A DNA stretch of 64,000 bases from NCBI GenBank assembly GCA_020725545.1, contig DYEV01000008.1:167930-231929 (forward strand). Direction: 5' to 3'. Below the pieces are notes generated by a model that was given only the letters and a program-made list of their open reading frames with translations, did no database searches and had not been told where the DNA came from. Below are positions 1-7,896 of this stretch, in pieces. The stretch's first letter is position 1, and each line of letters begins with the position of its first letter. This stretch comes from Desulfobacca sp. GTDB lineage: Bacteria > Desulfobacterota > Desulfobaccia > Desulfobaccales > Desulfobaccaceae. Both the position numbers and the translations under genes were made by a program.

Positions 1-521
1 GCATCGTCGGCGACGGTCCAGAAAAAAGTCGTTTACAACAATTAGTCCAGAGCCTTGGCTTAGGAGAGCAGGTGCAACTGCTGGGGGCCCTGTACCAGGA
101 TGAGGTGGCCCGGCTCTATGATTGGTCCCAGGTGGTGGTTCTCTCTTCCCGGAGCGAAGGCACGCCCATGACCATTATCGAGGCCATGGCCAAGGCCCGG
201 CCGGTGGTAGCCCCGCGTCTGACGGCCATCCCGGAGATGGTGGCGGAGGGCAAGACCGGCTTCCTCTTCGAACCTGGCGCCGCGGCCGATCTGGCGGCCA
301 AACTGGCTCGCTTGGCAGCCGAGTCGGACCTACGGGCGCGACAGGGAGAAGCGGCCCGGCAGCAGGCCGCAGCAAAATTCAATCTTTGGACCAACGCCCG
401 GAAATTTTTAGCGATCCTGGCCCAGGAAGTTCCAGCCCTGGATCTTCACCAACCTTTGGAGGTGCAAGATGACATCCGCCGCAACCTGTCGCCTATTGGT
501 CATTACTCCCTGCCGGGATGA
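1..521 (+). CDS. Glycosyltransferase family 4, C-terminal part (5' end outside window)
   Basis: The reading frame is open from base 3 and ends at 519-521, so only the last ~170 residues of the protein are present. It shows the second Rossmann half of a GT-B glycosyltransferase: an IVGDGPEKSRL strand-loop, then SEGTPMTIIEAMAKARPVVA, the E-x7-E region that binds the sugar-nucleotide in family GT4, then GKTGFLFEPGAAADLAAKL. Such enzymes add a sugar to a lipid-linked or polysaccharide acceptor at the cytoplasmic face of the inner membrane. The stop lies inside the next glycosyltransferase gene (52-base overlap), which suggests translational coupling in a surface-polysaccharide operon. Donor and acceptor cannot be read from the sequence. 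Confidence 0.9.
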   Translation, partial: IVGDGPEKSRLQQLVQSLGLGEQVQLLGALYQDEVARLYDWSQVVVLSSRSEGTPMTIIEAMAKARPVVAPRLTAIPEMVAEGKTGFLFEPGAAADLAAKLARLAAESDLRARQGEAARQQAAAKFNLWTNARKFLAILAQEVPALDLHQPLEVQDDIRRNLSPIGHYSLPG

Positions 522-1365
522 GGCCCGGTTTCTCCCCGCCCTTATTCAGGCGGTGGCCCAGCAGAGCTATCTACCGGCTGCCTGGATTCTGGTGGACGAT
601 GGCAGCCGAGACGAGACGTTTGCCATTATGACCCAGGCCGCTGGCCAATACCCCTGGATCAAGACCATCCGGCGGCACCGTCAGGGGCCCCGCCAATTGG
701 GGCCAGGCGTGGTCCATGCCTTTCATGATGGCCTGGCCGCCGCCCGGCTGGACTACGACGTAGTCGCCAAACTGGACGCCGACCTGGAATTTGGCCCCCA
801 TTGCTTTGCCGCCATCCTCAAGCATTTCGAGAACCCTCGGGTCGGCATGGCCAGCGGCACCACTTTTTTAAAGGTCGGCCGCAAACTCGTCTCAGAACGC
901 TATACCGATTTCCACGTCCCCGGCCAGGCCAAATTCTATCGCCGGGCCTGCTTCGCAGATATCGGCGGCTTGCAGCCTGTTTATGGCTGGGACATTGTGG
1001 ATGAAACCGATGCCCGCCGCCATGGCTGGTTGACCCTTAGCGATCCGGCCATAGTGCTCATCCACCATCGCCTGCAAGGCTCTTCTTTCGGGGCGGTGCG
1101 CGGGCGGATCATCTGGGGGCAGGGAGCCTACGCCAGCGGCAGCCACCCCCTCTTCGCTCTGGCGCGGGGAATCTTCCGCATGTTTGAGAGGCCCTGGCTC
1201 ATCGGCGGCCTGGCTTTTCTTTGGGGATTCTTCAGCAGTTATTTGGATCCGCGCCTGCAGCGGGTGCAAGATCAGGAGCTGATCCACTATCTCCGCCGGG
1301 AACAACTGTATCGCCTCTGCCATGGCAACAAATTATCCCCCGGCAGGTTGAAACATGTCCACTGA
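469..1365 (+). CDS. Glycosyltransferase family 2
   Basis: This 298-residue protein has a GT-A fold. An N-terminal strand LLVITPCRDEARFLPALI is followed by LVDDGSRDET (nucleotide-binding aspartates) and KLDADLEF, the DxD-like metal site at about residue 103. A later WDIVDETDARRHGW segment fits the acceptor-side acid region. The C-terminal ~70 residues hold a hydrophobic stretch (WLIGGLAFLWGFFSSYL) that may sit at the membrane. The gene overlaps both neighbours (GT4 upstream, WecG/TagA downstream), so the three are probably co-translated. The likely role is building an exopolysaccharide, O-antigen or glycolipid repeat unit; the sugar cannot be predicted. Confidence 0.88.
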   Translation: MTSAATCRLLVITPCRDEARFLPALIQAVAQQSYLPAAWILVDDGSRDETFAIMTQAAGQYPWIKTIRRHRQGPRQLGPGVVHAFHDGLAAARLDYDVVAKLDADLEFGPHCFAAILKHFENPRVGMASGTTFLKVGRKLVSERYTDFHVPGQAKFYRRACFADIGGLQPVYGWDIVDETDARRHGWLTLSDPAIVLIHHRLQGSSFGAVRGRIIWGQGAYASGSHPLFALARGIFRMFERPWLIGGLAFLWGFFSSYLDPRLQRVQDQELIHYLRREQLYRLCHGNKLSPGRLKHVH

Positions 1366-2095
1366 TAAAGCCATCAACATTCTGGGGGTGCCGGTGGGGG
1401 CCCATACCCTGCCGGGTCTGCTGCAGCGGCTCGAGGGGTTCTGGCAATCCCCGGGGTGCGCCTACACTTATGGCGTCAACGCCCACAGCCTCAACCTGGC
1501 CGCCAACGATCCCGCCTTCCGGCAACGCCTCCTGGCAGCCGACCTGGTCTATGCCGACGGCGCCTCACTGCTCCTGGCCGCCCGCCTGCTGGGCCAACGC
1601 CTGCCCATGAAGATCACCACCACGGACCTGTGGCCCCCCCTGTGCGCCCTGGCTGTGCAGCGCCGCCTCAAGTTTTACCTATGCGGCGGCGAACCGGGAT
1701 TAGCTGAACGGGCCAAGGAGCGAGCCTTGAAGGCCTACCCCGGCCTGGCTATCGTCGGCGTTCACGACGGCTTTACGGATATTTTTTCGCCTATCACCGT
1801 CGAGGCCATCAATGCCGTCCAGCCGGATATCGTCTGGGCCGGCCTGGGTGAACCCCTGCAAGCCCATTGGGCCTGGACCATGCGCCCCCACCTCCGGGCC
1901 AAGCTCATTATCACCTGCGGCGGCATGTTCAAGATTGTGGCCGGGGACCTGCGGCGCGTCGCCGCCGCCTGGCAGCAGCGGGGCTTGGAATGGCTCTTTC
2001 GCCTCTACCAGGAACCGCGGACCTGGCGCCGCTACCTCCTGGGCCTGCCGAAGTTCGGACTCCGGGTGTTGCTCCAGGCCGTGCGGCAGGCCTAG
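1355..2095 (+). CDS. WecG/TagA/CpsF family glycosyltransferase
   Basis: This 246-residue protein belongs to the WecG/TagA/CpsF family (GT26), which transfers N-acetylmannosamine(uronic acid) or related sugars onto undecaprenyl-linked intermediates. Visible signatures are YGVNAHSLNLAANDPAF near residue 33, YADGASLLLAARLLG near 68 with the conserved aspartate, FYLCGGEPG near 108, and AGLGEPLQAHW near 165, which matches the family's GLGxPxQExW motif. A basic amphipathic C-terminus (about 210-246) fits peripheral membrane attachment. The start overlaps the GT2 gene by 11 bases. It is the last gene of the cluster on this strand; the next gene points the other way. Confidence 0.9.
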   Translation: MSTDKAINILGVPVGAHTLPGLLQRLEGFWQSPGCAYTYGVNAHSLNLAANDPAFRQRLLAADLVYADGASLLLAARLLGQRLPMKITTTDLWPPLCALAVQRRLKFYLCGGEPGLAERAKERALKAYPGLAIVGVHDGFTDIFSPITVEAINAVQPDIVWAGLGEPLQAHWAWTMRPHLRAKLIITCGGMFKIVAGDLRRVAAAWQQRGLEWLFRLYQEPRTWRRYLLGLPKFGLRVLLQAVRQA

Positions 2096-2210
2096 GTCCG
2101 GACTTCCGCCACGCCAGAAATGATTGAGGGCGGGCACCAAGGCCCACCCCACTAGATTGTTGCAAAAATGCTGTTCAGGGATGAAGCCGAGAGGGGCAGT
2201 GCCCTGGCCT

Positions 2211-4094
2211 CTATTTCAAAATTTCCTCCCGCCGGGCCAATTTCTCCAGCTCTTCTTCTTTTAGGATGGCATCCTCTCCCCGGAGCAGGCGCTCCACGGC
2301 CGGCAGCAACTGATTCGCGGTCGCCACGTTGGGCCGCAAAACAAAATCAGCCCCGGCCGCATACAATTCCTGGGCCCGGGCATCGCTCTGGGCAATGACG
2401 ATGATCTTGGCATGGGGCGCCAATACCCTGACTTCGCTGATCAGACGCAGGTTGTCGGTACCCACCAGAATCTCATCGGTAATGGTGGAGATGGCAATCT
2501 TGACATGCTCCAGGCCAGCATGGTGCAGCGTCTGGATATTGCTGATATCCCCGTAGATTACTTTCACCTGCCGCTGGCTCAGGGCCTGATAGACCTGGGG
2601 ATTGAAATCCACCACCACCAGCTTGTCTTTTAATTCGGGGCGCCGTTCTTCAATCTCATTGAGGAAGGCGCTGGCCACCCGGAAAAACCCCAACAGGGCG
2701 ATATCCTTCGGTTCAGCCTCATCGGCCGCCGCCACCTGGGCGCCGATGGGTTTGAAGCCCAGACGCTCCACGACGCCGCTCAAAACTTTTTGCAGACCTT
2801 GATTATACTTAATCATATAGGTGGAGGAAATGGAGGTGACCACGAAGACCAAGATGATCAGGGTCATGATGTCGGGGCCGATATGGTTGAAATCCGGTTT
2901 GCGGCCCAACACCGCGATGACCAGAGCAAACTCACTGAGTTGCGAGAGATTAATGGAGGTCAGGAGGCTCACCCGGTTGCCGTTTTTCAGCCCATAAAGT
3001 ACTGGAAAAACTGACAAAAAGCGGGTAGCCACCAAAAAAGTGGCCAGGACCAGGGCCAGTCCCAGCAACCCGGGGTTAACCAAGGGATTGGGAATCTTCA
3101 TCCCCAGGGCCACAAAGAAGAGGGTGATGAAAAAGTCCCGGATATTAATAATCTTGCCGATGATATCCAGGTTATAAGGGAAGGTGGAGACGGCTATCCC
3201 GGCGATGAGGGCCCCCATTTCCATGGATAACCCCAGATAGGCGGCGGTGCCGGCAATAAGAAAACACCAGCCCAGGGAGGCCACCAGGATCAGTTCCGGC
3301 AGTTTGGCGATCTTGCGAAAGACCGCGCCCAGGACATATTTGCTGACCAACAGGCTTGAGACCACCAAGAAGGCCCCTTTGGTAAAGGACCAAAGAATGA
3401 CCTGGATCTGGGGATCGGCCAGATTCGGTTGCACCCCCAAGAGGACAATCGCCCAGAGGTCCTGGAAGATGAGAACCCCTAAGGTCAGGCGGCCGGCCAG
3501 CGTATCAATCTCGAATTTCTCATAGAGCAGCTTGACGACGATGGTGGTGCTGCTCAAGGCCAGACAGGCGGCCAGATACAACAGGTCATAGCGGCCGCCG
3601 ATGATCTTGATGCCGAGAATGGTATATTCGCAGGGGCAATAACCCCGGATGGTAAAGCCCAGGAGATAAAAAAATCCCAACCCCAGGGCCGCACACAGGA
3701 TAAATTGACTGACGCCGGCGATAATAAGGGACGTCCCCGACTCTTTGATCTTTTTCAGGCTTAATTCCAGCCCGATCATGAAGAGGAGGAGGATCAGACC
3801 GATCTCGGCGATGGTCTGGATTTCTTCTTTATCCTGGATCCAGGCAAAGCCCATCTCCGGGCCGATGATCACTCCAGCGGCCAGATAGGCCAGGATCAGC
3901 GGTTGGCGCATCAGGGTGGCCAGATAGGCCAGGACAGTGGCCGCCAGAATACTGATGCCGATCCCCGATAACAGGGAATGCCCCCCCGCCTCCGCGGCCC
4001 ACGAGGTCGAGGGCTGCAGCAGGATAAAAGCAACGAAAAGGGGGATTGGCAGAAAGAGGGTCTGTCGGTATGGGTGCTCGGCCATGGTCGTCAT
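2211..4094 (-). CDS. CPA2-family monovalent cation:proton antiporter with TrkA-N domain
   Basis: About 627 residues. The first ~400 form a Na+/H+ exchanger fold: many hydrophobic helices, AYLAAGVIIGPEMGF, ALSSTTIVVKLL and GVLIFQDLWAIVLLG, as in KefB/KefC/YbaL-type CPA2 carriers. A cytoplasmic RCK/TrkA-N Rossmann domain follows (about 470-600), with VVVDFNPQVYQ, VIYGDISN and EILVGTDNLRLISEVRVLAP. The protein would exchange K+ or Na+ for protons, gated by a nucleotide or thiol ligand. An ATG 27 bases further upstream is in frame, but I chose the one beginning MTTMAEHP because the longer form adds a hydrophilic piece in front of the signal-anchor-like helix. Neither start has a clear ribosome-binding site. 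The gene is monocistronic and converges on the glycosyltransferases. Confidence 0.88.
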   Translation of the reverse strand: MTTMAEHPYRQTLFLPIPLFVAFILLQPSTSWAAEAGGHSLLSGIGISILAATVLAYLATLMRQPLILAYLAAGVIIGPEMGFAWIQDKEEIQTIAEIGLILLLFMIGLELSLKKIKESGTSLIIAGVSQFILCAALGLGFFYLLGFTIRGYCPCEYTILGIKIIGGRYDLLYLAACLALSSTTIVVKLLYEKFEIDTLAGRLTLGVLIFQDLWAIVLLGVQPNLADPQIQVILWSFTKGAFLVVSSLLVSKYVLGAVFRKIAKLPELILVASLGWCFLIAGTAAYLGLSMEMGALIAGIAVSTFPYNLDIIGKIINIRDFFITLFFVALGMKIPNPLVNPGLLGLALVLATFLVATRFLSVFPVLYGLKNGNRVSLLTSINLSQLSEFALVIAVLGRKPDFNHIGPDIMTLIILVFVVTSISSTYMIKYNQGLQKVLSGVVERLGFKPIGAQVAAADEAEPKDIALLGFFRVASAFLNEIEERRPELKDKLVVVDFNPQVYQALSQRQVKVIYGDISNIQTLHHAGLEHVKIAISTITDEILVGTDNLRLISEVRVLAPHAKIIVIAQSDARAQELYAAGADFVLRPNVATANQLLPAVERLLRGEDAILKEEELEKLARREEILK

Positions 4095-4212
4095 CTTACA
4101 CAAAAATTGCCGGGGATGCATTAAAAACAGGAGAGGCGCGGAAGGAACGCGGCCCCAAAAGGCAACGGCCCAAAGACTGCTGGGCGCTAGGCAAAATTAG
4201 GCTTCTTGACTA

Positions 4213-4285
4213 AGCTGGCCCCAAAGCCTGGCACAACCGCGCCACCTGGCCGTCGAAGCCGCGGTTGGACATGACCGGGACTACC
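4213..4285 (-). pseudogene. Remnant copy of the mpl 3' end
   Basis: Bases 4218-4284 match bases 4818-4884, inside the 3' end of mpl, with 7 mismatches over 67 positions and no gap. The offset is exactly 600 bases. Read on the minus strand the copy encodes a VMSNRGFDGQVARLCQALG-like peptide, equivalent to the Mpl C-terminus. Similarity stops abruptly at about 4286. It has no start and cannot be a gene. Together with mpl it brackets the hicB-hicA module. With one base fewer it would read LGQLSQEA then stop, so it could be the original mpl end displaced by an inserted segment. Confidence 0.8.
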
Positions 4286-4349
4286 TCTCGCTGTGTCTTA
4301 ACAATGCTTGTTTTCTTCGGCTATTCTCTTGCCATCAGGAGAAACTGAT

Positions 4350-4556
4350 ATGACTTTCACCGGAGAATATGAGCAGGAAGAAGATGGCCGCTGGCTCGCG
4401 GCGATTCCGGAACTTCCCGGCGTTATGGTTTATGTTGCCACTCGCGAAGAAGCCCTGGCTCAAGTGCAAGCCCTAGCGTTGCGGGTGATGGCCGAGCGCC
4501 TTGACCATGGTGAGATGCTGGCCGCCCCCCTGCAGATTCTCTTCGCAGCGGCATGA
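4350..4556 (+). CDS. hicB: HicB-family antitoxin
   Basis: This 68-residue protein has the HicB partial RNase-H-like fold signature: EQEEDGRWLAAIPELPG, then a segment ending in EEALAQVQALALRVMAERL. HicB neutralises the HicA RNase in type II toxin-antitoxin modules. I chose the ATG at 4350, which gives the usual family N-terminus (short beta strand MTFTGEYEQEEDG); an ATG 42 bases upstream would add unrelated residues. Its stop overlaps the hicA start as ATGA. No DNA-binding C-terminal domain is present, which is common for short HicB proteins. The order hicB-hicA is the less common arrangement. Confidence 0.8.
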   Translation: MTFTGEYEQEEDGRWLAAIPELPGVMVYVATREEALAQVQALALRVMAERLDHGEMLAAPLQILFAAA

Positions 4557-4775
4557 GCCCTGGGCCAGCCCCCAAAGCCAAACGGTTCTTAGCGGCTTTA
4601 GAAAAAATCGGCTGGGAAATTAAGGGGCCAGCCAAAAAGGGCGGGCTCGCACCGCACCCTCAGAAAAACCGGCTGGCCGGATGCAGTCTTTGCTTTCCAT
4701 GACAACGGCGAAAGCGGCTCCAGAATGCTGGCTCGCCCTGCCAAAGCAACTGGCTTAAAACCTGCAGATCTATAA
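4553..4775 (+). pseudogene. hicA: HicA-family mRNA interferase, frameshifted
   Basis: The frame from ATG 4553 reads FLAALEKIGWEIKGPAKKGG and then runs off into non-homologous sequence, stopping near 4701. The +1 frame supplies the rest of HicA: GSHRTLRKTGWPDAVFAFHD and SGSRMLARPAKATGLKPADL, with a stop at 4773-4775. Removing a single G from the GGG at 4643-4645 joins the two halves into a HicA of about 73 residues with the catalytic histidine in GSHR. The toxin is therefore broken by one extra base, unless this is a sequencing error. Its partner hicB is intact. Confidence 0.82.
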
Positions 4776-4783
4776 ATTCGGCA

Positions 4784-6238
4784 TCAATCCCCAGTTCTCA
4801 AAGCACGGTTTCCCTCTCCTGCCAACTGCCCCAAAGCCTGGCACAACCGCCCCACCAGGCCGTCAAAACCGCCGTTGGACATGACCAGGACCACGTCGCC
4901 GGGATGCACTTCTTGCAGGACGGCAGTCAGGAGGGTGTCGGTGTCCGGGAAATACCAGGCCTGGCGGCCGGCCTGGATTAAGTCGGCCACGAGTTGGGGC
5001 GAAGAAAAGCGGTCATCCTCCGGCGCCTTCCAGATGTCCGAGGGCTCCCGGACAAAGATCAGGTCGGCACCGCTCAGAGCCTGGACATAATCCTGTTGAA
5101 AGACTCGGCGCCGGCTGGTGTTGGTGCGGGGTTCGAAAGCCACCACGAGGCGTCGCCCCGGGAAGCGGCCCCGGGCTGCCAGCAGGGTCTCGGCCACCGC
5201 GGTGGGGTGGTGGGCGAAGTCGTCCACCACGGTAATCTCGCCGAATTCCCCGGCCACTTCCAGCCGGCGTTTCACCCCGGCAAAATCGGGCAGGGCTTCT
5301 TGGAGGCGCTGCCGGTCGACCCCCAGGTCGTGCAAAGTGGCCAGAACCGCCAGGGTATTCAGGACATTGTGGCGGCCGGCCAGCGGCACATAAAATTTTT
5401 CCCAGAAAAGCCCCGCCCGCCAGACCTCAAACCTCATGCCGCCATCCTGCGGCGTCAGATTGCGGGCCTGCCAGAGGGCATCGGCATGCAAGCCATACAA
5501 GGCCACCTTGCTGGCTGCCTGGGCCGCCACCTGCCGCACCAGGGGGGCATCGCCCCAGGCCAGCAGTTCTCCCGCCGGCGGCAGGTGCCGGACAAACTCG
5601 GTAAAGGCCTGGACCACGTGGGGCAGATCCCGGTAGATGTCGGCATGGTCAAATTCCACCGACGTCAAGATGGCCTGGCAGGGCTGAAAGAGCAGAAACT
5701 TGGGACGCTTGTCAAAAAAAGCGGTGTCGTATTCATCCCCTTCCAAGACCACGTACGGCCCGGCGCCCACCCGATAATTGGATTGGAAATTCTTGACAAT
5801 GCCGCCGATCATAAAACCGGGATCCAGGCCGACGGCATACAGGAGCCAGGCCAGGAGGGAAGACGTGGTGGTCTTGCCGTGGGTGCCGCTCACCACCAGG
5901 GCCTGGCGGTCGCCCACCAGATAGCGGTTCAGGGCCGCGGGCATGGAGAGATACGGGATCCCCTGCTGCAAGACCGCCTGGGCCTCTGGATTTTCGGCCC
6001 GGATGACGTTGCCGATGACCACTTGGTCCGGCCGCGGCGTCAGATGCTCCGGCCGATAGCCGTTATACACCGGGATCCCCAGGCGCTCCAGAAAGGTGCT
6101 CATGGGCGGATAGGTGTGCTCATCGGAGCCGGTGATCTGGTAGCCCTGTTCCTGTAAAATCCCGGCCAAGGCCGCCATGCCGGTGCCGCAGATGCCTAGG
6201 AGATGAATATGCCGGGGGGTGTGTGGCTGTGTGGTCAT
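4784..6238 (-). CDS. mpl: UDP-N-acetylmuramate:L-Ala-gamma-D-Glu-meso-DAP ligase
   Basis: This 484-residue Mur ligase attaches the recycled tripeptide L-Ala-D-Glu-mesoDAP to UDP-MurNAc in the cytoplasm. Evidence: an N-terminal HIHLLGICGTGMAALAGIL Rossmann loop, the ATP-binding loop VVSGTHGKTTTSSLLAWLL (about 110-130), GDEYDTAFFDKRPKF (about 165-180, typical of Mpl rather than MurC), and the C-terminal domain with DDFAHHPTAV and FEPRTNTSRR. The length is near the family norm. The 3' end has a diverged duplicate 600 bases away beyond hicBA. A GTTGTTAGTT-type simple repeat lies just upstream, so no promoter could be identified. Confidence 0.95.
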   Translation of the reverse strand: MTTQPHTPRHIHLLGICGTGMAALAGILQEQGYQITGSDEHTYPPMSTFLERLGIPVYNGYRPEHLTPRPDQVVIGNVIRAENPEAQAVLQQGIPYLSMPAALNRYLVGDRQALVVSGTHGKTTTSSLLAWLLYAVGLDPGFMIGGIVKNFQSNYRVGAGPYVVLEGDEYDTAFFDKRPKFLLFQPCQAILTSVEFDHADIYRDLPHVVQAFTEFVRHLPPAGELLAWGDAPLVRQVAAQAASKVALYGLHADALWQARNLTPQDGGMRFEVWRAGLFWEKFYVPLAGRHNVLNTLAVLATLHDLGVDRQRLQEALPDFAGVKRRLEVAGEFGEITVVDDFAHHPTAVAETLLAARGRFPGRRLVVAFEPRTNTSRRRVFQQDYVQALSGADLIFVREPSDIWKAPEDDRFSSPQLVADLIQAGRQAWYFPDTDTLLTAVLQEVHPGDVVLVMSNGGFDGLVGRLCQALGQLAGEGNRALRTGD

Positions 6239-6253
6239 TAACGATGCCGGTTG

Positions 6254-6308
6254 TTGTTTGTTAGTTGTTGGTTGTTAGTTGGTAGTTGGTAGTTGGTAGT
6301 TTTTGGTT
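6254..6308. repeat. Low-complexity TTGTTAGTTGGTAG repeat
   Basis: The gap between mpl and the beta-lactamase-like gene is an irregular array of TTGTTAGTT, TTGGTAGTT and similar units, with four near-identical TAGTTGG steps. Similar AACTAACAAC/GTTGTTAGTT tracts recur at about 35057-35095 and, in shorter form, near 7800 and 63953. The tract does not encode protein. It looks like an intergenic simple repeat that occurs many times in this genome. Confidence 0.7.
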
Positions 6309-6413
6309 GCCGGTCTCTGGCGCCTCGTGCCGGCCGGGAAAGAGTATTTTCACGGTTTGCCGGTGAAGCTGGCGTTACGAAGAGGAATCGTCTGGGAGAA
6401 CTCCACTTCTGTC

Positions 6414-7517
6414 TTACCGGAACTGTCGGCTCAAGCCCAGGGCCTGGCAGACGGCCTCGTGCAGCCGCGGCCGGCAGGCCCTGATCTTATCGTTGTAACG
6501 CCCCAGATGGACACGGTTCGTCAGCAATACTACTATGAGGCCCTGGGCCAGGTCAATCCAAAAAGACACGCCGGTAAACCCCAAATGGCCGACGCTCTGG
6601 GGCGAGAAGAAGCGGCCGCAACTGGCCTCCCGGGGGGCCGGCAGATCAAAACCCAAGGCCCGAGGGGAACCCGGCGGCGGCGTCAGGAACGTGCGGACTA
6701 CCGGGGGATCAAAAACTTCCGTGCCAGGCTGTTCGAAATATGCCTGATAAAGCGCCTGCGCCAGACGCCAGACCTCCGGTCCGGTGCCGAAGAGCCCGGC
6801 ATGACCGGCCACGCCGCCGGTGGACCAGGCGTTTTCATCATGCACTTCGCCCTGGCAGCGGCGCTCGGGAATGAGCCCCGCTTCCGTCGCCGCGTAGTCA
6901 AGATGCCGGCCATGGAACCGCACCTGCGGCCGGAACCCCAGAGTGGTTAAACCCAAAGGCTCATAAAGTCGGCGCTGACAGAAGACATCCAGCGGCTCCG
7001 CCGCCGCGGTCTCCACCACCGCCTTGAGGAGCATGAAGTTCAAGTCACTATAGATAGTTAATGGCCCCGGGGTGTGTTCCAGGGGCTCGGCCGCGGCCAG
7101 CCGCTCCAAGGCCGTGGCCCGTTCTGCCATTGGCAGGGTCAACACCGTCTCGTAATAAGGCCGCCAGGCCGGCAGGCCGGAACGGTGGGTCAGGAGAGAG
7201 GTCAGGGGGAGCAGCCGCTTATCCGCCGGCAGCCAATCGTGGGGCAGGCTCTCCCCCAACGTCGCCGCCAGAGACAGGTTCCCCTCCTGCACCAGGAGCA
7301 GCACGGCCAAAGTGGTGGCCAGGGCTTTGGTAATGGAAGCCAGGTCAAAGACTGTCGCCAGGGTTGTGGGTGGACTGTCGGCTGCCTGGCTGAGTCGCCC
7401 CACCGCGGCCGTATACTCCAATCTGCCGGCCCGGCCGGCTAAGAGCACCGCGGCGGTGTACACGCCCTCGGCCAATCCCGCCTGCAAAATCTGATCGACG
7501 TCCCCCCAGTTAGTCAT
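6414..7517 (-). CDS. Serine beta-lactamase-like hydrolase (class C / esterase family)
   Basis: This 367-residue protein has the beta-lactamase/transpeptidase-like fold. The nucleophile motif FDLASITKALATT contains S-x-x-K near residue 71. The second motif is YSDLNFMLL (Y-x-N-like) near 168. A later WSTGGVAGHAGLFGT segment fits the third active-site edge. Family members cleave beta-lactams, D-amino-acid peptides or esters; many, like this one, also resemble AmpH/EstB proteins. I chose ATG 7517 because AGGAGG sits just upstream; an in-frame ATG at 7571 has no such site. There is no obvious signal peptide, so it may be cytoplasmic. It lies downstream of nothing else on its strand but precedes mpl, which could hint at a cell-wall link. 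Confidence 0.85.
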   Translation of the reverse strand: MTNWGDVDQILQAGLAEGVYTAAVLLAGRAGRLEYTAAVGRLSQAADSPPTTLATVFDLASITKALATTLAVLLLVQEGNLSLAATLGESLPHDWLPADKRLLPLTSLLTHRSGLPAWRPYYETVLTLPMAERATALERLAAAEPLEHTPGPLTIYSDLNFMLLKAVVETAAAEPLDVFCQRRLYEPLGLTTLGFRPQVRFHGRHLDYAATEAGLIPERRCQGEVHDENAWSTGGVAGHAGLFGTGPEVWRLAQALYQAYFEQPGTEVFDPPVVRTFLTPPPGSPRALGFDLPAPREASCGRFFSPQSVGHLGFTGVSFWIDLAQGLIVVLLTNRVHLGRYNDKIRACRPRLHEAVCQALGLSRQFR

Positions 7518-7824
7518 TGCTACCTCCTCTAGCCGGCTGTCTTCTGGCCATTGTAGCCGCTTTTGGCTCAAGGGTCAAAAAAACGGGCGCGGCGAGTCGG
7601 GAATCCCTTAGCCAAGCCCCGAGCCGCAGCGAAGGGTGATGATCGAAATTGGTTGCTAAGGAAAAATTGCCAGGCCCTGTTGCTTTTCCCCACCACTGGC
7701 CAATAACCACGGTAACCAAGTCCCCGACCGGCGTTAAGTGCAAAGATTTTCTGCGTGCATTTAGATAATTTTCATGACTAAAGCTAAAAAATGGAAACCA
7801 GCAACCAAAAACTAATAACTATTC

Positions 7825-7853
7825 CTGGCAAAAAAGTAATCCTCTGCTATACT
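7825..7853 (+). promoter_or_regulatory. Putative sigma70-type promoter of the binding-protein gene
   Basis: CTGGCA at 7825-7830 and TATACT at 7848-7853 are separated by 17 bases and lie about 45 bases upstream of the start of the binding-protein gene. The -10 box is good and the -35 box matches four of six consensus positions. Prediction only. Confidence 0.5.
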
Positions 7854-7896
7854 GAGTTTGCTAAAAAGATATCTGCCGTTGAAGGGAGAGCTGGGC

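Noticed and set aside
4994..6157. A 387-codon plus-strand frame opposite mpl
   Set aside because: Antisense to a well-supported Mur ligase; the product has no recognisable fold.
7510..7743. A 77-codon minus-strand frame upstream of the beta-lactamase-like gene
   Set aside because: No ribosome-binding site, no motif, and it overlaps the well-supported start region of the hydrolase in another frame.
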